Below are positions 44,867-55,070 of a stretch of DNA of 64,000 nucleotides, in pieces. Origin of the DNA: Flavobacterium tyrosinilyticum (GTDB lineage Bacteria; Bacteroidota; Bacteroidia; Flavobacteriales; Flavobacteriaceae); the NCBI RefSeq assembly GCF_023656565.1, contig NZ_JAMOKG010000002.1:1370030-1434029 (forward strand). The letters are read 5' to 3'. Under the pieces are notes generated by a model. It did not search any database and was not told where the DNA came from. It worked only from the letters and a program-made list of their open reading frames with translations. A program made the translations under genes and the position numbers. Position 1 is the stretch's first letter. Every line of letters starts with the position of its first letter.

Positions 44867-46555
44867 ATGAAAATATCAGGGGCAGAAGCCGTTATAAGAT
44901 GTTTATTAGCAGAAGGAGTAGATTTAATTTATGGTTATCCAGGTGGAGCTATAATGCCAGTTTACGACGAATTATATAAATTTCAAGATCAGTTACACCA
45001 CGTTTTAGTACGCCACGAACAAGGTGCAACGCATGCAGCTCAAGGTTATGCTAGAGCTACAGGAAAAGTAGGGGTGGCAATTGCTACTTCTGGACCAGGT
45101 GCTACAAATTTAGTGACTGGTATTGCAGATGCTCAAATCGATTCCACTCCATTAGTATGTATTACAGGTCAGGTTGGAAGACATTTATTAGGATCTGATG
45201 CATTTCAGGAAACAGATATTATCGGAATTTCGACTCCGGTTACAAAATGGAATTTTCAGGTAACTGAAGCTTCTCAAATTCCTGAAATTATTGCAAAAGC
45301 ATTTTACATTGCTCGTTCTGGTCGTCCAGGGCCTGTATTGGTAGATATTACTAAAAACGCTCAGTTTGATGAGTTCGAATTTAGTTATGAAAAATGTACA
45401 GGAATTAGAAGTTATGTTCCAGTTCCAAAATTAAATTTAGATAAAGTTGCTGAAGCAGCAGCTTTAATCAATAGTGCCAAAAAACCTTTTATTGTTTTTG
45501 GACAAGGAATTATTTTGGGTCAGGCAGAAGCTGAGTTTAAAGCAGTGGTTGAAAAAGCTGGGATTCCAGCAGCTTGGACAATTTTAGGATTATCAGCTTT
45601 ACCTACAGATCATCCTTTAAATGTTGGTATGTTAGGAATGCACGGAAACTATGCGCCAAATTTATTAACAAACGAATGTGATGTTTTAATTGCTTTCGGA
45701 ATGCGTTTTGACGACCGTGTTACAGGTAAATTAAGCACTTATGCAAAACAAGCAAAAGTAATTCACTTCGAAATCGATCCTGCAGAGGTTGATAAAAATG
45801 TGAAAACAGAAATCGCAGTTTTAGGAGATGTAAAAGAATCTTTAGCTGCTTTACTGCCTCTTCTTGATGCAAAGTCTCATGATTTATGGCATAATGAATT
45901 CAAAGAATTGAATAAAATTGAGTACGATTCAGTAATAAAAGAAGAATTAAATCCAACAAATGGTAAAGGAATTTCGATGGGAGAAACTATCGAAATGATC
46001 AACAAACACTCAAAAGGAGATGCCATTATCGTTTCAGATGTGGGTCAGCACCAAATGTTTGCTTGCCGTTATGCTAAATTCAATTCAACTAAAAGTAACA
46101 TTACTTCTGGAGGTTTAGGAACTATGGGATTCGCATTACCTGCTGCAATTGGAGCAAAAATGGGAAAACCAGAGCGTGAAGTAGTGGCGGTTATTGGTGA
46201 TGGAGGCTTCCAAATGACAATTCAAGAACTTGGAACTATTTTCCAAACTCAAGTTCCGGTAAAGATTGTTATTTTAAATAATGAATTCTTAGGAATGGTT
46301 CGCCAATGGCAGGAATTATTCTTTGATAACAGATATGCTTCAACAAAAATGATTAATCCAAATTTTGTTGCAATTGCTGAAGGATATCATATCAAATCTA
46401 AAAAAGTTACACAGCGTGAAGATCTAGATGCAGCGGTCGCAGAGATGCTGGCTTCAAAAGATTCATACTTCTTAGAAGTTGTAGTCGAAAAAGAAAACAA
46501 CGTTTTCCCAATGATTCCAACAGGAGCTTGTGTATCAGAAATTAGATTAAGTTAA
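44867..46555 (+). CDS. ilvB: Acetolactate synthase, large (catalytic) subunit
   Basis: ThDP- and FAD-dependent synthesis of acetolactate or acetohydroxybutyrate from pyruvate. The ATG at 44867 gives MKISGAEAVIRCLLAEG and 562 residues; an earlier in-frame start lies within the repeat. The PYR domain has GYPGGAIMPVYDEL and the catalytic Glu in HEQGATHAAQGYARATG; the PP domain has the ThDP motif GDGGFQMTIQELGTIF...NN. The small subunit gene follows. Confidence 0.97.
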   Translation: MKISGAEAVIRCLLAEGVDLIYGYPGGAIMPVYDELYKFQDQLHHVLVRHEQGATHAAQGYARATGKVGVAIATSGPGATNLVTGIADAQIDSTPLVCITGQVGRHLLGSDAFQETDIIGISTPVTKWNFQVTEASQIPEIIAKAFYIARSGRPGPVLVDITKNAQFDEFEFSYEKCTGIRSYVPVPKLNLDKVAEAAALINSAKKPFIVFGQGIILGQAEAEFKAVVEKAGIPAAWTILGLSALPTDHPLNVGMLGMHGNYAPNLLTNECDVLIAFGMRFDDRVTGKLSTYAKQAKVIHFEIDPAEVDKNVKTEIAVLGDVKESLAALLPLLDAKSHDLWHNEFKELNKIEYDSVIKEELNPTNGKGISMGETIEMINKHSKGDAIIVSDVGQHQMFACRYAKFNSTKSNITSGGLGTMGFALPAAIGAKMGKPEREVVAVIGDGGFQMTIQELGTIFQTQVPVKIVILNNEFLGMVRQWQELFFDNRYASTKMINPNFVAIAEGYHIKSKKVTQREDLDAAVAEMLASKDSYFLEVVVEKENNVFPMIPTGACVSEIRLS

Positions 46556-46560
46556 GAAAA

Positions 46561-46623
46561 GTTTCAAGTTTGATGTTTCAAGTTTCACGTTCTCAACAGA
46601 GCTTGAAACTTGAAACCTGAAAC
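46561..46623. repeat. TTTCAAG word hairpin in the ilvB-ilvN gap
   Basis: Left arm GTTTCAAGTTTGATGTTTCA, right arm GCTTGAAACTTGAAACCTGA, loop with CTCAACAGA (46592-46600). The same loop and word order occur in the hisB-hisH element, so the two are homologous copies of one repeat. Confidence 0.85.
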
Positions 46624-46644
46624 AAAAAAAAACTAAAAAACAAC

Positions 46645-47166
46645 ATGGAAGATAAAACATTTACCATATCGGTATACTCAGAAAATAATGTAGGTTTGTT
46701 AAATAGAATATCTGGAATATTCTTAAAGCGCCACATTAATATATTAAGCCTAAATGTTTCAGAATCAGAAATAGAGAATGTTTCAAGATTTATCATCGTA
46801 GTAAATACGACAGAAAAATGGGTTCAGAATATTGTAGGCCAGATTGAAAAACAAATTGAAGTTATAAAAGCATTTTATCATACAGATGAAGAAACGATTT
46901 TCTTAGAAAATGCTTTGTTCAAAATCGCTTCAAGTTTGTTGTTTGACGAGAAACAAATTCAGAATATCATCAAAGAAAGCCAGTCTACAATTGTAACGGT
47001 TTCTCGTGATTTCTTCGTGATTTCAAAATCAGGAAGACGTTCTGAAATTGAAGAATTATACGAAAAGTTCAAACCATACGGAATTATGCAGTTTGTGCGT
47101 TCGGGAAGAATATCAGTTTCTAAACAAAAAATGGAGATTTCTGCTTTATTAGAAACCTTTAAATAA
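46645..47166 (+). CDS. ilvN: Acetolactate synthase, small (regulatory) subunit
   Basis: Regulatory partner of IlvB that confers valine inhibition. The 173-residue protein has an N-terminal ACT domain (TISVYSENNVGLLNRISGIF then RHINILSLNVSESE) and a C-terminal domain of the ALS small-subunit type (about 85-170). It lies two genes before the end of the operon. Confidence 0.95.
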   Translation: MEDKTFTISVYSENNVGLLNRISGIFLKRHINILSLNVSESEIENVSRFIIVVNTTEKWVQNIVGQIEKQIEVIKAFYHTDEETIFLENALFKIASSLLFDEKQIQNIIKESQSTIVTVSRDFFVISKSGRRSEIEELYEKFKPYGIMQFVRSGRISVSKQKMEISALLETFK

Positions 47167-47227
47167 TAAAATCTTAGTTATATATAATCAATATTAAAAT
47201 TTCATTTCATTAAATATTAAAACAAAA

Positions 47228-48697
47228 ATGGCAAATTATTTCAATACATTACCACTTAGATTACAATTAGAACAATTAGGAGTTTGCGAATTTATGGAGC
47301 AATCTGAATTTGCAGACGGAATTGCAGCATTGGCTGGAAAAAAAGTTGTAATTGTTGGTTGTGGAGCACAAGGTTTGAATCAAGGTTTAAACATGAGAGA
47401 TTCTGGTTTAGACATTTCTTATGCATTGCGTGCAGATGCAATTGCAGAAAAGAGAGCTTCTTATAAAAATGCAACTGAAAATGGTTTTACGGTAGGAACT
47501 TATGAAGAATTGATTCCAACTGCAGATTTAGTTTGTAACCTTACACCAGACAAACAGCACACTGCTGTGGTAACTGCTATTATGCCATTAATGAAACAGG
47601 GATCTACTTTGTCTTACTCTCACGGATTCAACATTGTAGAAGAAGGAATGCAGATTCGTAAAGACATCACTGTTATCATGTGTGCTCCTAAATGTCCAGG
47701 TTCTGAGGTACGTGAAGAGTACAAAAGAGGATTTGGAGTTCCAACTCTTATCGCTGTTCACCCAGAAAACGATCCAAACGGATTTGGTTTAGATCAAGCA
47801 AAAGCTTACGCTGTAGCAACTGGAGGACACAGAGCAGGAGTTTTAAGATCATCTTTCGTAGCTGAAGTAAAATCAGATTTAATGGGTGAGCAAACTATTC
47901 TTTGCGGTTTATTGCAAACTGGATCTATTTTATGTTTCGACAAAATGGTTGAAAAAGGAATCGATGCTGCTTATGCTTCTAAATTAATCCAATACGGATG
48001 GGAAACTATTACTGAGGCTTTAAAACATGGTGGTATCACCAATATGATGGATCGTTTAAATAATCCTTCTAAAATTGAAGCTTACGAATTGGCAGAAGAA
48101 TTAAAAGATATCATGCGTCCATTATTCCAAAAACACCAAGACGATATCATTTCTGGAGAATTCTCTAGAACGATGATGGCTGACTGGGCTAATGATGATG
48201 TTAACTTATTGAAATGGAGAGCTGCAACAGGAGAAACTAACTTCGAAAAAACAGCTCCACAAGAGGCTGCAATTTCAGAGCAAGAATATTTTGATAATGG
48301 AGTATTAATGATTGCGATGGTAAAAGCTGGTGTTGAATTAGCTTTTGAAACAATGACTGAGGCTGGAATCATCGAAGAATCTGCTTACTACGAGTCATTA
48401 CACGAATTGCCATTAATTGCAAACACAATAGCAAGAAAGAAATTGTTTGAAATGAACCGTGTAATTTCTGATACTGCTGAGTACGGATGTTACTTATTTG
48501 ATCATGCATGTAAGCCATTATTGACTGAATTCATGAAAAAAGTAGAAACTAATATTATTGGTAAACCATTTTCAACTTCAAACGGAGTTGATAATGCGGT
48601 ACTTATCGCTGTAAACAAAGAAATTCGTCAACACCCTATCGAAGAAGTAGGTGCTTGGTTGAGAGAGTCTATGACAGCAATGAAAAAAATTGGATAA
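47228..48697 (+). CDS. ilvC: Ketol-acid reductoisomerase, class II (long form)
   Basis: NADPH-dependent isomerisation and reduction of acetolactate. At 489 residues this is the class II form with a duplicated knotted domain, as in enterobacteria. The Rossmann part has [21 protein letters not shown] and the metal site includes [13 protein letters not shown]. The two C-terminal knotted domains follow from about residue 210. It ends the ilv operon. Confidence 0.97.
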   Translation: MANYFNTLPLRLQLEQLGVCEFMEQSEFADGIAALAGKKVVIVGCGAQGLNQGLNMRDSGLDISYALRADAIAEKRASYKNATENGFTVGTYEELIPTADLVCNLTPDKQHTAVVTAIMPLMKQGSTLSYSHGFNIVEEGMQIRKDITVIMCAPKCPGSEVREEYKRGFGVPTLIAVHPENDPNGFGLDQAKAYAVATGGHRAGVLRSSFVAEVKSDLMGEQTILCGLLQTGSILCFDKMVEKGIDAAYASKLIQYGWETITEALKHGGITNMMDRLNNPSKIEAYELAEELKDIMRPLFQKHQDDIISGEFSRTMMADWANDDVNLLKWRAATGETNFEKTAPQEAAISEQEYFDNGVLMIAMVKAGVELAFETMTEAGIIEESAYYESLHELPLIANTIARKKLFEMNRVISDTAEYGCYLFDHACKPLLTEFMKKVETNIIGKPFSTSNGVDNAVLIAVNKEIRQHPIEEVGAWLRESMTAMKKIG

Positions 48698-48711
48698 TAA
48701 AAAAAAAGGGA

Positions 48712-48740
48712 ATTCCCGCAGAATTCGATTTTGCGGGATT
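48712..48740 (+). other. Hairpin after ilvC
   Basis: TCCCGCA pairs with TGCGGGA 15 bases after the ilvC stop. No T-tract follows, so it is a weak or absent terminator; it may protect the 3' end. Confidence 0.55.
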
Positions 48741-48774
48741 TGCACTGTATCAATGATTTGTAATATTTTGAATT

Positions 48775-48993
48775 AGTAAGCACTTATTAAGATAAAAGAT
48801 ATAGATGCATATTGCATTCACTTAACTTCAGTGAGAGTTAAGTGAAGCTGATCCCTAATAATGGGGTATATTTATAAAATATACTTGTTGAAATTTCTGT
48901 TTTAATTAATAATGATGCTGCTATTTTCAAAATAGAGAAAAGTCTCGCAGTGCGGTTTGCAAAAAATTAATTGTTATTGAAATTTGTTAAATT
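48775..48993 (+). ncRNA. Structured intergenic stretch, candidate small RNA or 5' element
   Basis: No open frame. Stems in order: TTCACTTAACT (48817-48827) with AGTTAAGTGAA (48836-48846), perfect 11 pairs; CCC/GGG around 48852-48865; GTATATTT with AAATATAC just after. Also CAGTGC near 48946 can pair with GCACTG near 48740. A strong terminator follows directly. Together these suggest a transcribed structured RNA that ends at 49029, or a leader of acs. The family is not recognised. Confidence 0.4.
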
Positions 48994-49029
48994 AAAAAAG
49001 GCATAATATCTATTTATTATGCCTTTTTT
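48994..49029 (+). terminator. Terminator between ilvC and acs
   Basis: AAAAAAGGCATAATA pairs with TATTATGCCTTTTTT. It lies 297 bases after ilvC and 155 before acs, so it ends either the long ilv tail or the candidate RNA just upstream. Confidence 0.88.
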
Positions 49030-49184
49030 GCCTTAAGTACGTATAAAAAATAAAGGATTTAAAATAATTTCAGATAATTATCATATTTTATTAAAGAAAT
49101 GTTTTTTTTTAATAAAATTTATGAATTAAATTATTTCACGGATACGTTCAGATTTAATACATTTATAAAAAAATTCAACAAACG

Positions 49185-51095
49185 ATGAGCTATTACAAAA
49201 TTGAAAATTTAGAACAATACTTTAAACATTACAATAAATCAATAAGAGAGCCAAGAAAGTTTTGGGGAAAAATAGCTGAGGAGAATTTCACATGGTACCA
49301 GCAATGGGAAAAGGTTGTTGATTTTAATATGGCTGAAGCAGAAGTAAAATGGTTTACAGACGCTAAAGTTAACATTACCAAAAACTGTATTGATAGACAT
49401 TTAAGCAAAAGAGGAGAGAAGACGGCAATTATTTTTGAACCGAACGATCCTTCTGAAGAAGCTTTACATATAACGTATAATGAATTATACGAAAGAGTTT
49501 CAAAAATGGCAAACGTTCTTCGCGAGCAAGGTGTTCGTAAAGGAGATAGAGTTTGCATTTATTTGCCAATGATTCCAGAATTGGCAGTTTCTGTTTTGGC
49601 TTGTGCTAGAATTGGAGCTATTCACTCTGTTGTTTTCGCTGGATTTTCTGCTTCTGCAGTTTCTGCTAGAATCAACGATTGTGAGTGTAAAATGGTAATT
49701 ACATCAGACGGAGGTTATAGAGGAAACAAAACAATTGACTTAAAAGGAATTGTAGATGAAGCTTTAGATACTTGTCCTTCTGTTACAAAAGTGTTGGTTG
49801 CAAAAAGAACTAATACGGATGTGAAAATGAAAGAGGGCCGTGATGTTTGGTTGCAGCCATTATTAGACGCAGCTTTAGACAACAGCGTTGCAGAAATTAT
49901 GGATGCTGAAGATCCGTTATTTATTTTATATACTTCAGGATCAACAGGAAAACCAAAAGGTATGGTTCATACTACTGCTGGTTATATGGTTTACACTGCG
50001 TATACTTTCAAAAACGTTTTCAATTACGAAGACAATGATATTTTCTGGTGTACAGCAGATATCGGATGGATTACTGGTCATTCTTATATATTGTATGGTC
50101 CATTATTAAACGGAGCTACAACTGTAATTTTTGAAGGAGTTCCTTCTTATCCAGATTTTAGCCGTTTTTGGGATATTATCGAAAAACATAAAATTACACA
50201 ATTCTATACGGCACCAACCGCAATTCGTTCATTGGCAAAAGAAAGTTTAGATTATATTCAAAAATATCCTCTAAAATCTCTTAAAGTTATTGGATCTGTT
50301 GGAGAGCCAATCAACGAAGAGGCTTGGCACTGGTTTAATGACCACGTTGGAGATAAGAGATGTCCGGTTGTAGATACTTGGTGGCAGACAGAAACTGGAG
50401 GAATCATGCTTTCGCCAATTGCTTTTGTAACACCAACAAAACCAACTTATGCAACATTGCCATTACCAGGGATTCAGCCTGTTTTAATGGATGAAAAACG
50501 TAATGAAATTGAAGGAAATCAAGTAGTTGGAAGTTTATGTATTAAATTCCCATGGCCAGGAATTGCTAGAACTATTTGGGGAGATCACGATCGTTATAAA
50601 GAAACTTATTTCTCTGCTTTCCCTGGAAAATATTTTACAGGAGACGGCGCTTTGAGAGACGAAGTTGGATACTACAGAATCACGGGTAGAGTAGATGACG
50701 TAGTAATTGTTTCTGGTCATAATTTAGGAACTGCGCCAATTGAAGATGCGATCAACGAGCACCCAGCTGTTGCAGAATCTGCTATTGTTGGATTCCCTCA
50801 TGATATTAAAGGAAATGCTTTATACGGTTATGTAATCTTGAAAGAAACAGGAGAAGTTAGAAATAAAGAAAACCTTTCTAAAGAGATCAACCAATATATT
50901 GCAGACCACATTGGGCCGATCGCTAAATTAGATAAAATCCAGTTCGTTTCTGGTTTGCCTAAAACGCGTTCTGGAAAAATTATGCGTAGAATTTTACGTA
51001 AAATCGCCGAAGGAGATTTTTCTAATTTCGGAGATACTTCAACTTTATTAAACCCTGAAGTAGTTGAGCAAATTATGAAAGAAAGAATTTCTTAA
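49185..51095 (+). CDS. acs: Acetyl-CoA synthetase
   Basis: Activates acetate: acetate + ATP + CoA to acetyl-CoA + AMP + PPi. The 636-residue ANL-family enzyme has an N-terminal ACAS_N domain, the P-loop YTSGSTGKPKGMVH, the aromatic/acetate pocket with DTWWQTETGG, and the C-terminal KTRSGKIMRRILRK whose Lys is acetylated in other species to switch the enzyme off. It faces the exonuclease-DUF294 gene pair, an association I recall from other flavobacteria and proteobacteria. Confidence 0.97.
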   Translation: MSYYKIENLEQYFKHYNKSIREPRKFWGKIAEENFTWYQQWEKVVDFNMAEAEVKWFTDAKVNITKNCIDRHLSKRGEKTAIIFEPNDPSEEALHITYNELYERVSKMANVLREQGVRKGDRVCIYLPMIPELAVSVLACARIGAIHSVVFAGFSASAVSARINDCECKMVITSDGGYRGNKTIDLKGIVDEALDTCPSVTKVLVAKRTNTDVKMKEGRDVWLQPLLDAALDNSVAEIMDAEDPLFILYTSGSTGKPKGMVHTTAGYMVYTAYTFKNVFNYEDNDIFWCTADIGWITGHSYILYGPLLNGATTVIFEGVPSYPDFSRFWDIIEKHKITQFYTAPTAIRSLAKESLDYIQKYPLKSLKVIGSVGEPINEEAWHWFNDHVGDKRCPVVDTWWQTETGGIMLSPIAFVTPTKPTYATLPLPGIQPVLMDEKRNEIEGNQVVGSLCIKFPWPGIARTIWGDHDRYKETYFSAFPGKYFTGDGALRDEVGYYRITGRVDDVVIVSGHNLGTAPIEDAINEHPAVAESAIVGFPHDIKGNALYGYVILKETGEVRNKENLSKEINQYIADHIGPIAKLDKIQFVSGLPKTRSGKIMRRILRKIAEGDFSNFGDTSTLLNPEVVEQIMKERIS

Positions 51096-51104
51096 GTAAA
51101 ATAT

Positions 51105-51142
51105 AAAAAAAATGCCTCTTAAATTTAAGAGGCATTTTTTTT
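51105..51142. terminator. Bidirectional terminator after acs
   Basis: AAAAAATGCCTCTTAAA pairs with TTTAAGAGGCATTTTTT, with A and T runs on both sides, between acs and the convergent small gene. Confidence 0.93.
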
Positions 51143-51187
51143 ATAAATCGATTCTAATTTGTTAATTTAAGAATGTAGGTTTTTTTA

Positions 51188-51580
51188 TTATTCTGCAATT
51201 TTTATGTTTACATCATTTACAAAAACAAGAGTTTCCGAATTACTTAAGTTAGTAAGAGATAAAATTCCATTTTTTTTCTCATTAACTCCATTTATTTTAA
51301 AACAAAATTCATTACCATCTTTATCTCGTAAAGTTACATATTCAGTATTGTTATCCGAATAATTCTGACAGCTGCGTGACACAGTATATTTGTACATCAC
51401 TTTCATTTGATTGTTGTCATAATTGTAAACATTTCCATCTTGATTAAAAACCCATTTAGTATTCACATTTGTTTTAGAATACCAGCTTCCTAAGATACGC
51501 TTAGATGAGGGATCTTGTTTTTGTGCAAAAATTGTTGTTGCAAAAAATAGCATGGGTAAAATAAATAATAGTTTTTTCAT
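51188..51580 (-). CDS. Small secreted lipocalin-like protein
   Basis: 130 residues with a signal peptide (MKKLLFILPMLFFATTIFAQ). The mature part starts with SKRILGSWYSKTNVNTKWVF, the pattern of bacterial lipocalin-like domains in which a G-x-W lies at the first strand, and contains two Cys. The role is unknown. Confidence 0.7.
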   Translation of the reverse strand: MKKLLFILPMLFFATTIFAQKQDPSSKRILGSWYSKTNVNTKWVFNQDGNVYNYDNNQMKVMYKYTVSRSCQNYSDNNTEYVTLRDKDGNEFCFKINGVNEKKNGILSLTNLSNSETLVFVNDVNIKIAE

Positions 51581-51687
51581 AGAATTTAAATTTAAAGTAG
51601 ATTTTCTGTTTGTAGTGCTGAGATAATTTATACCAAAGTTACGAGGGGCTTTTTTGTAGTTTTAGTAATTGATGTTTTTTTTTAAAT

Positions 51688-52284
51688 TTATTTGATTCCC
51701 AATCTAGATTTTAGTTTTAAGAACAGGAGTCCAATTCGGTACGCATCTTCAGAAGAAGAATTGCGATCACTTTTTGGAATTTTATAAATTTCGCATAAAT
51801 CGTCAAGCGAAAACTGTTTGTCGTTTATATCGGTCAATTTTCTGTACATCACATCGACGTCTAGTGCTTCATTTTTTAATCGGCCACAATTCAAGCGTTC
51901 TAGGGCTGCATTCAGCATTTCAATATCGAAATTGATATGATGCCCAACTAAAATTGAATTTCCGATAAATTTTACAAAAGCTTCAAGAGCATCAGGTTCA
52001 GGCATTTTCATCATTTTGCTTTCAATGATAAATTCATTAGAAAGTCCGTTATCCTGAAGATATTTATATTGTAATAAGACTGTTTCGAAACTTTCCTTAA
52101 TAACAATGCTGTCGTCAATAACTGAGAAGGCTCCAAGAGACAAAACAACATCTTTATCCGGATTTAAGCCAGAAGTTTCAGTAGACAAAACCACAAACTT
52201 ATTAGGTTTGGTTTCGAATTTAGTCAAATAGTCTTTCCAGAAGTCTGGATAGTCTTTGTTAATGTTTTTTAGCCAGTCTAGCAT
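51688..52284 (-). CDS. DnaQ-type 3'-5' exonuclease family protein, active site degenerate
   Basis: A 198-residue protein with the exonuclease fold. The first motif reads VVLSTETSG: the metal-binding Asp of the DxE pair is Ser34, with Glu36 kept. Exo II is intact (HHINFDIEML, Asp120). Exo III keeps Asp180 (SSSEDAYRI) but the His expected five residues before it is Asn175. Two of the key residues of a DEDDh nuclease are therefore missing, so it may not cut DNA. It is 3 bases from the DUF294 gene, in the same operon. Confidence 0.88.
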   Translation of the reverse strand: MLDWLKNINKDYPDFWKDYLTKFETKPNKFVVLSTETSGLNPDKDVVLSLGAFSVIDDSIVIKESFETVLLQYKYLQDNGLSNEFIIESKMMKMPEPDALEAFVKFIGNSILVGHHINFDIEMLNAALERLNCGRLKNEALDVDVMYRKLTDINDKQFSLDDLCEIYKIPKSDRNSSSEDAYRIGLLFLKLKSRLGIK

Positions 52285-52287
52285 ATT

Positions 52288-54204
52288 TTATGAGAATTGT
52301 GTCAATTGAAATTTACTCTTAATCAGTTCCTCCAGGTCTTTCATTGGGGACAGTGCATTTTTTAATTTCTCTTTGTCAGTTTTTGACATTTCTCTTAAAT
52401 TAATATATTGGCCCGAGTCGTCATTTTTTAATCCTTCAACAGTTCTAAATTTAGAAAGCGTTAAGAAAGCTTCTGCACAGCTTAAATAAATTTCAGCATT
52501 TTTAGAATCTGTAATTGCCAATTGCTTGAACCTTAAGTACGTATTTTGGATTCCTTTAATATTGGCATTTAATATCAATAAACGTGCTCCATCAATTAAT
52601 GGCATCAAAGCTCTTGTCTTAATATCAAATTTATCTTTGTTAGGACCATCTTCTTCGACAATGAATTTCTTGAAAAAGCTTAAAGGAGAATTTCTCTTCA
52701 AAGCATCATTTCCTAAAAAGTCAAAGAATAAAGTGTTGTTAACGGCATTCTTAAAAATAACGTTTTCAATAGCCTCTTCAATTTTTGGCTCTCCAAAAAC
52801 AATTTCATAATCAAAGAAAATACTACTCAAATCATTACTGTTTTCTCCTGGAGTATTCATCCAGCTATTGTATTGTTTTGTCCAGTCGCTCAATGATTTA
52901 CACCAAAGCATGTTGCTTCCCATATGTCCGTTTGGACAATAATCGTAGCCCACTTTTTCTAATATAGAAGTAGTGCGTTTTGCCAATCTTAAGAAATAAT
53001 CTTTTACTTCTCTGTATTTTTCTGGCGTAACATCTTCAAAAATTAAGATACTATCTTGATCTGTGAGCAATAATTGCTCCTTACGCCCCTGACTACCAAT
53101 ACTTAACCAAGCGAAACGTGCAGGAGGGGAGCCTAAATCTAAAATAGATAATTCGACTGCTCTCTTAATGATAGCTAGGTTAATCTCGCTTGCAATATTG
53201 CTAACGTGCGAAATTGGAATATTTTTTTGAATCGAATTCTGAATCAAATCTGATAGACGATCACGTATTTGTTTTAAATCTTTTGGAAGCTGAGAACGTT
53301 TAATCTCTTTAATTAACACGCCTGGGTTACTAGCTTGTGCTACAATAAGATCGTGTTCAGAAATAATTCCCTTAACGACAGATTTACTTGTGCCATCTTT
53401 AGTAACACACAAATGCGTTACATTGTGCTTCAGCATTAATAATTGTGCTTCTGCCAAAGAAACATTTTCTAAAACTGTAACAACTGGCGACGACATAATT
53501 TTATCGATAGTTTCAGTAATAGGAAAGCGTCCTGTTGCAATTTTTGACGATAAATCGGCATTGGTCACAATACCAATTGGGTGATTTTTTTCGCCACAGA
53601 TTATGATGTTATCCAACATAGAATCTGTCATTAAAATGGCAACGTCTTTAATTATAGAATCTGCTTTTGTCGTTAATGGCGAATTATTGTAGTTAAGCGA
53701 CTGAATGTATTGCATTTCTGTCTGCTGATCTATATAATCAGAATCTGAAACTAACTTGCCGTTAGAACTCATGCTGTCTTTGGTGTGGCGTGAATTAACA
53801 GCGAAACTCTCCAGCAGAAAGTTTAATACATCAGAATTATTGGCTACAAAAGGTCTAAAAACAGCAATTGGAATAGCATATACAATACTTTCTTCACGCG
53901 CTTTAGCAGTCATCATGTAGTTATTTTTGGCAAAAAACGGACGCAAACCAAAAATATCGCCTTCATGACACTTATTTATGATAGTTTCTTCGGCATCAGC
54001 AATAGTCGTAAGATTAATGACACCAGAAGCTACAACATAAAAGTTCTCATGAAGCGGATCGTTATTTTGAAATAATACCGCATGCTTTTCTAAATTAATG
54101 ACACGAATATTCGTAGCAATATCTGATAATTCCTGAAAAGTTAAATTATCAAACGGTTTGTATTCTTTTAAAAAATCTGCAATATGTTCAGCAACTGTAT
54201 TCAT
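52288..54204 (-). CDS. cNMP-binding / CBS / DUF294 nucleotidyltransferase-like protein
   Basis: A 638-residue cytoplasmic regulator. Domains: cyclic-nucleotide-binding-like (about 10-130, HENFYVVASGVINL), a CBS pair (about 180-295), and a DUF294 nucleotidyltransferase-like domain (about 335-480) with GSQGRKEQLLLTDQD (Gly370 to Asp384; the catalytic acidic pair Asp382/Asp384), then a DUF294 C-terminal domain. It resembles GlnD-type transferases, so it may modify a protein in response to adenylate or cNMP levels. The neighbours acs and the exonuclease suggest a link to acetate metabolism. Confidence 0.92.
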   Translation of the reverse strand: MNTVAEHIADFLKEYKPFDNLTFQELSDIATNIRVINLEKHAVLFQNNDPLHENFYVVASGVINLTTIADAEETIINKCHEGDIFGLRPFFAKNNYMMTAKAREESIVYAIPIAVFRPFVANNSDVLNFLLESFAVNSRHTKDSMSSNGKLVSDSDYIDQQTEMQYIQSLNYNNSPLTTKADSIIKDVAILMTDSMLDNIIICGEKNHPIGIVTNADLSSKIATGRFPITETIDKIMSSPVVTVLENVSLAEAQLLMLKHNVTHLCVTKDGTSKSVVKGIISEHDLIVAQASNPGVLIKEIKRSQLPKDLKQIRDRLSDLIQNSIQKNIPISHVSNIASEINLAIIKRAVELSILDLGSPPARFAWLSIGSQGRKEQLLLTDQDSILIFEDVTPEKYREVKDYFLRLAKRTTSILEKVGYDYCPNGHMGSNMLWCKSLSDWTKQYNSWMNTPGENSNDLSSIFFDYEIVFGEPKIEEAIENVIFKNAVNNTLFFDFLGNDALKRNSPLSFFKKFIVEEDGPNKDKFDIKTRALMPLIDGARLLILNANIKGIQNTYLRFKQLAITDSKNAEIYLSCAEAFLTLSKFRTVEGLKNDDSGQYINLREMSKTDKEKLKNALSPMKDLEELIKSKFQLTQFS

Positions 54205-55070
<866 letters not shown>

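Noticed and set aside
46593..46796. Minus-strand frame of 67 codons over the ilvN start
   Set aside because: It overlaps the ACT domain of ilvN and the hairpin repeat, with no supporting signal; a shadow frame.
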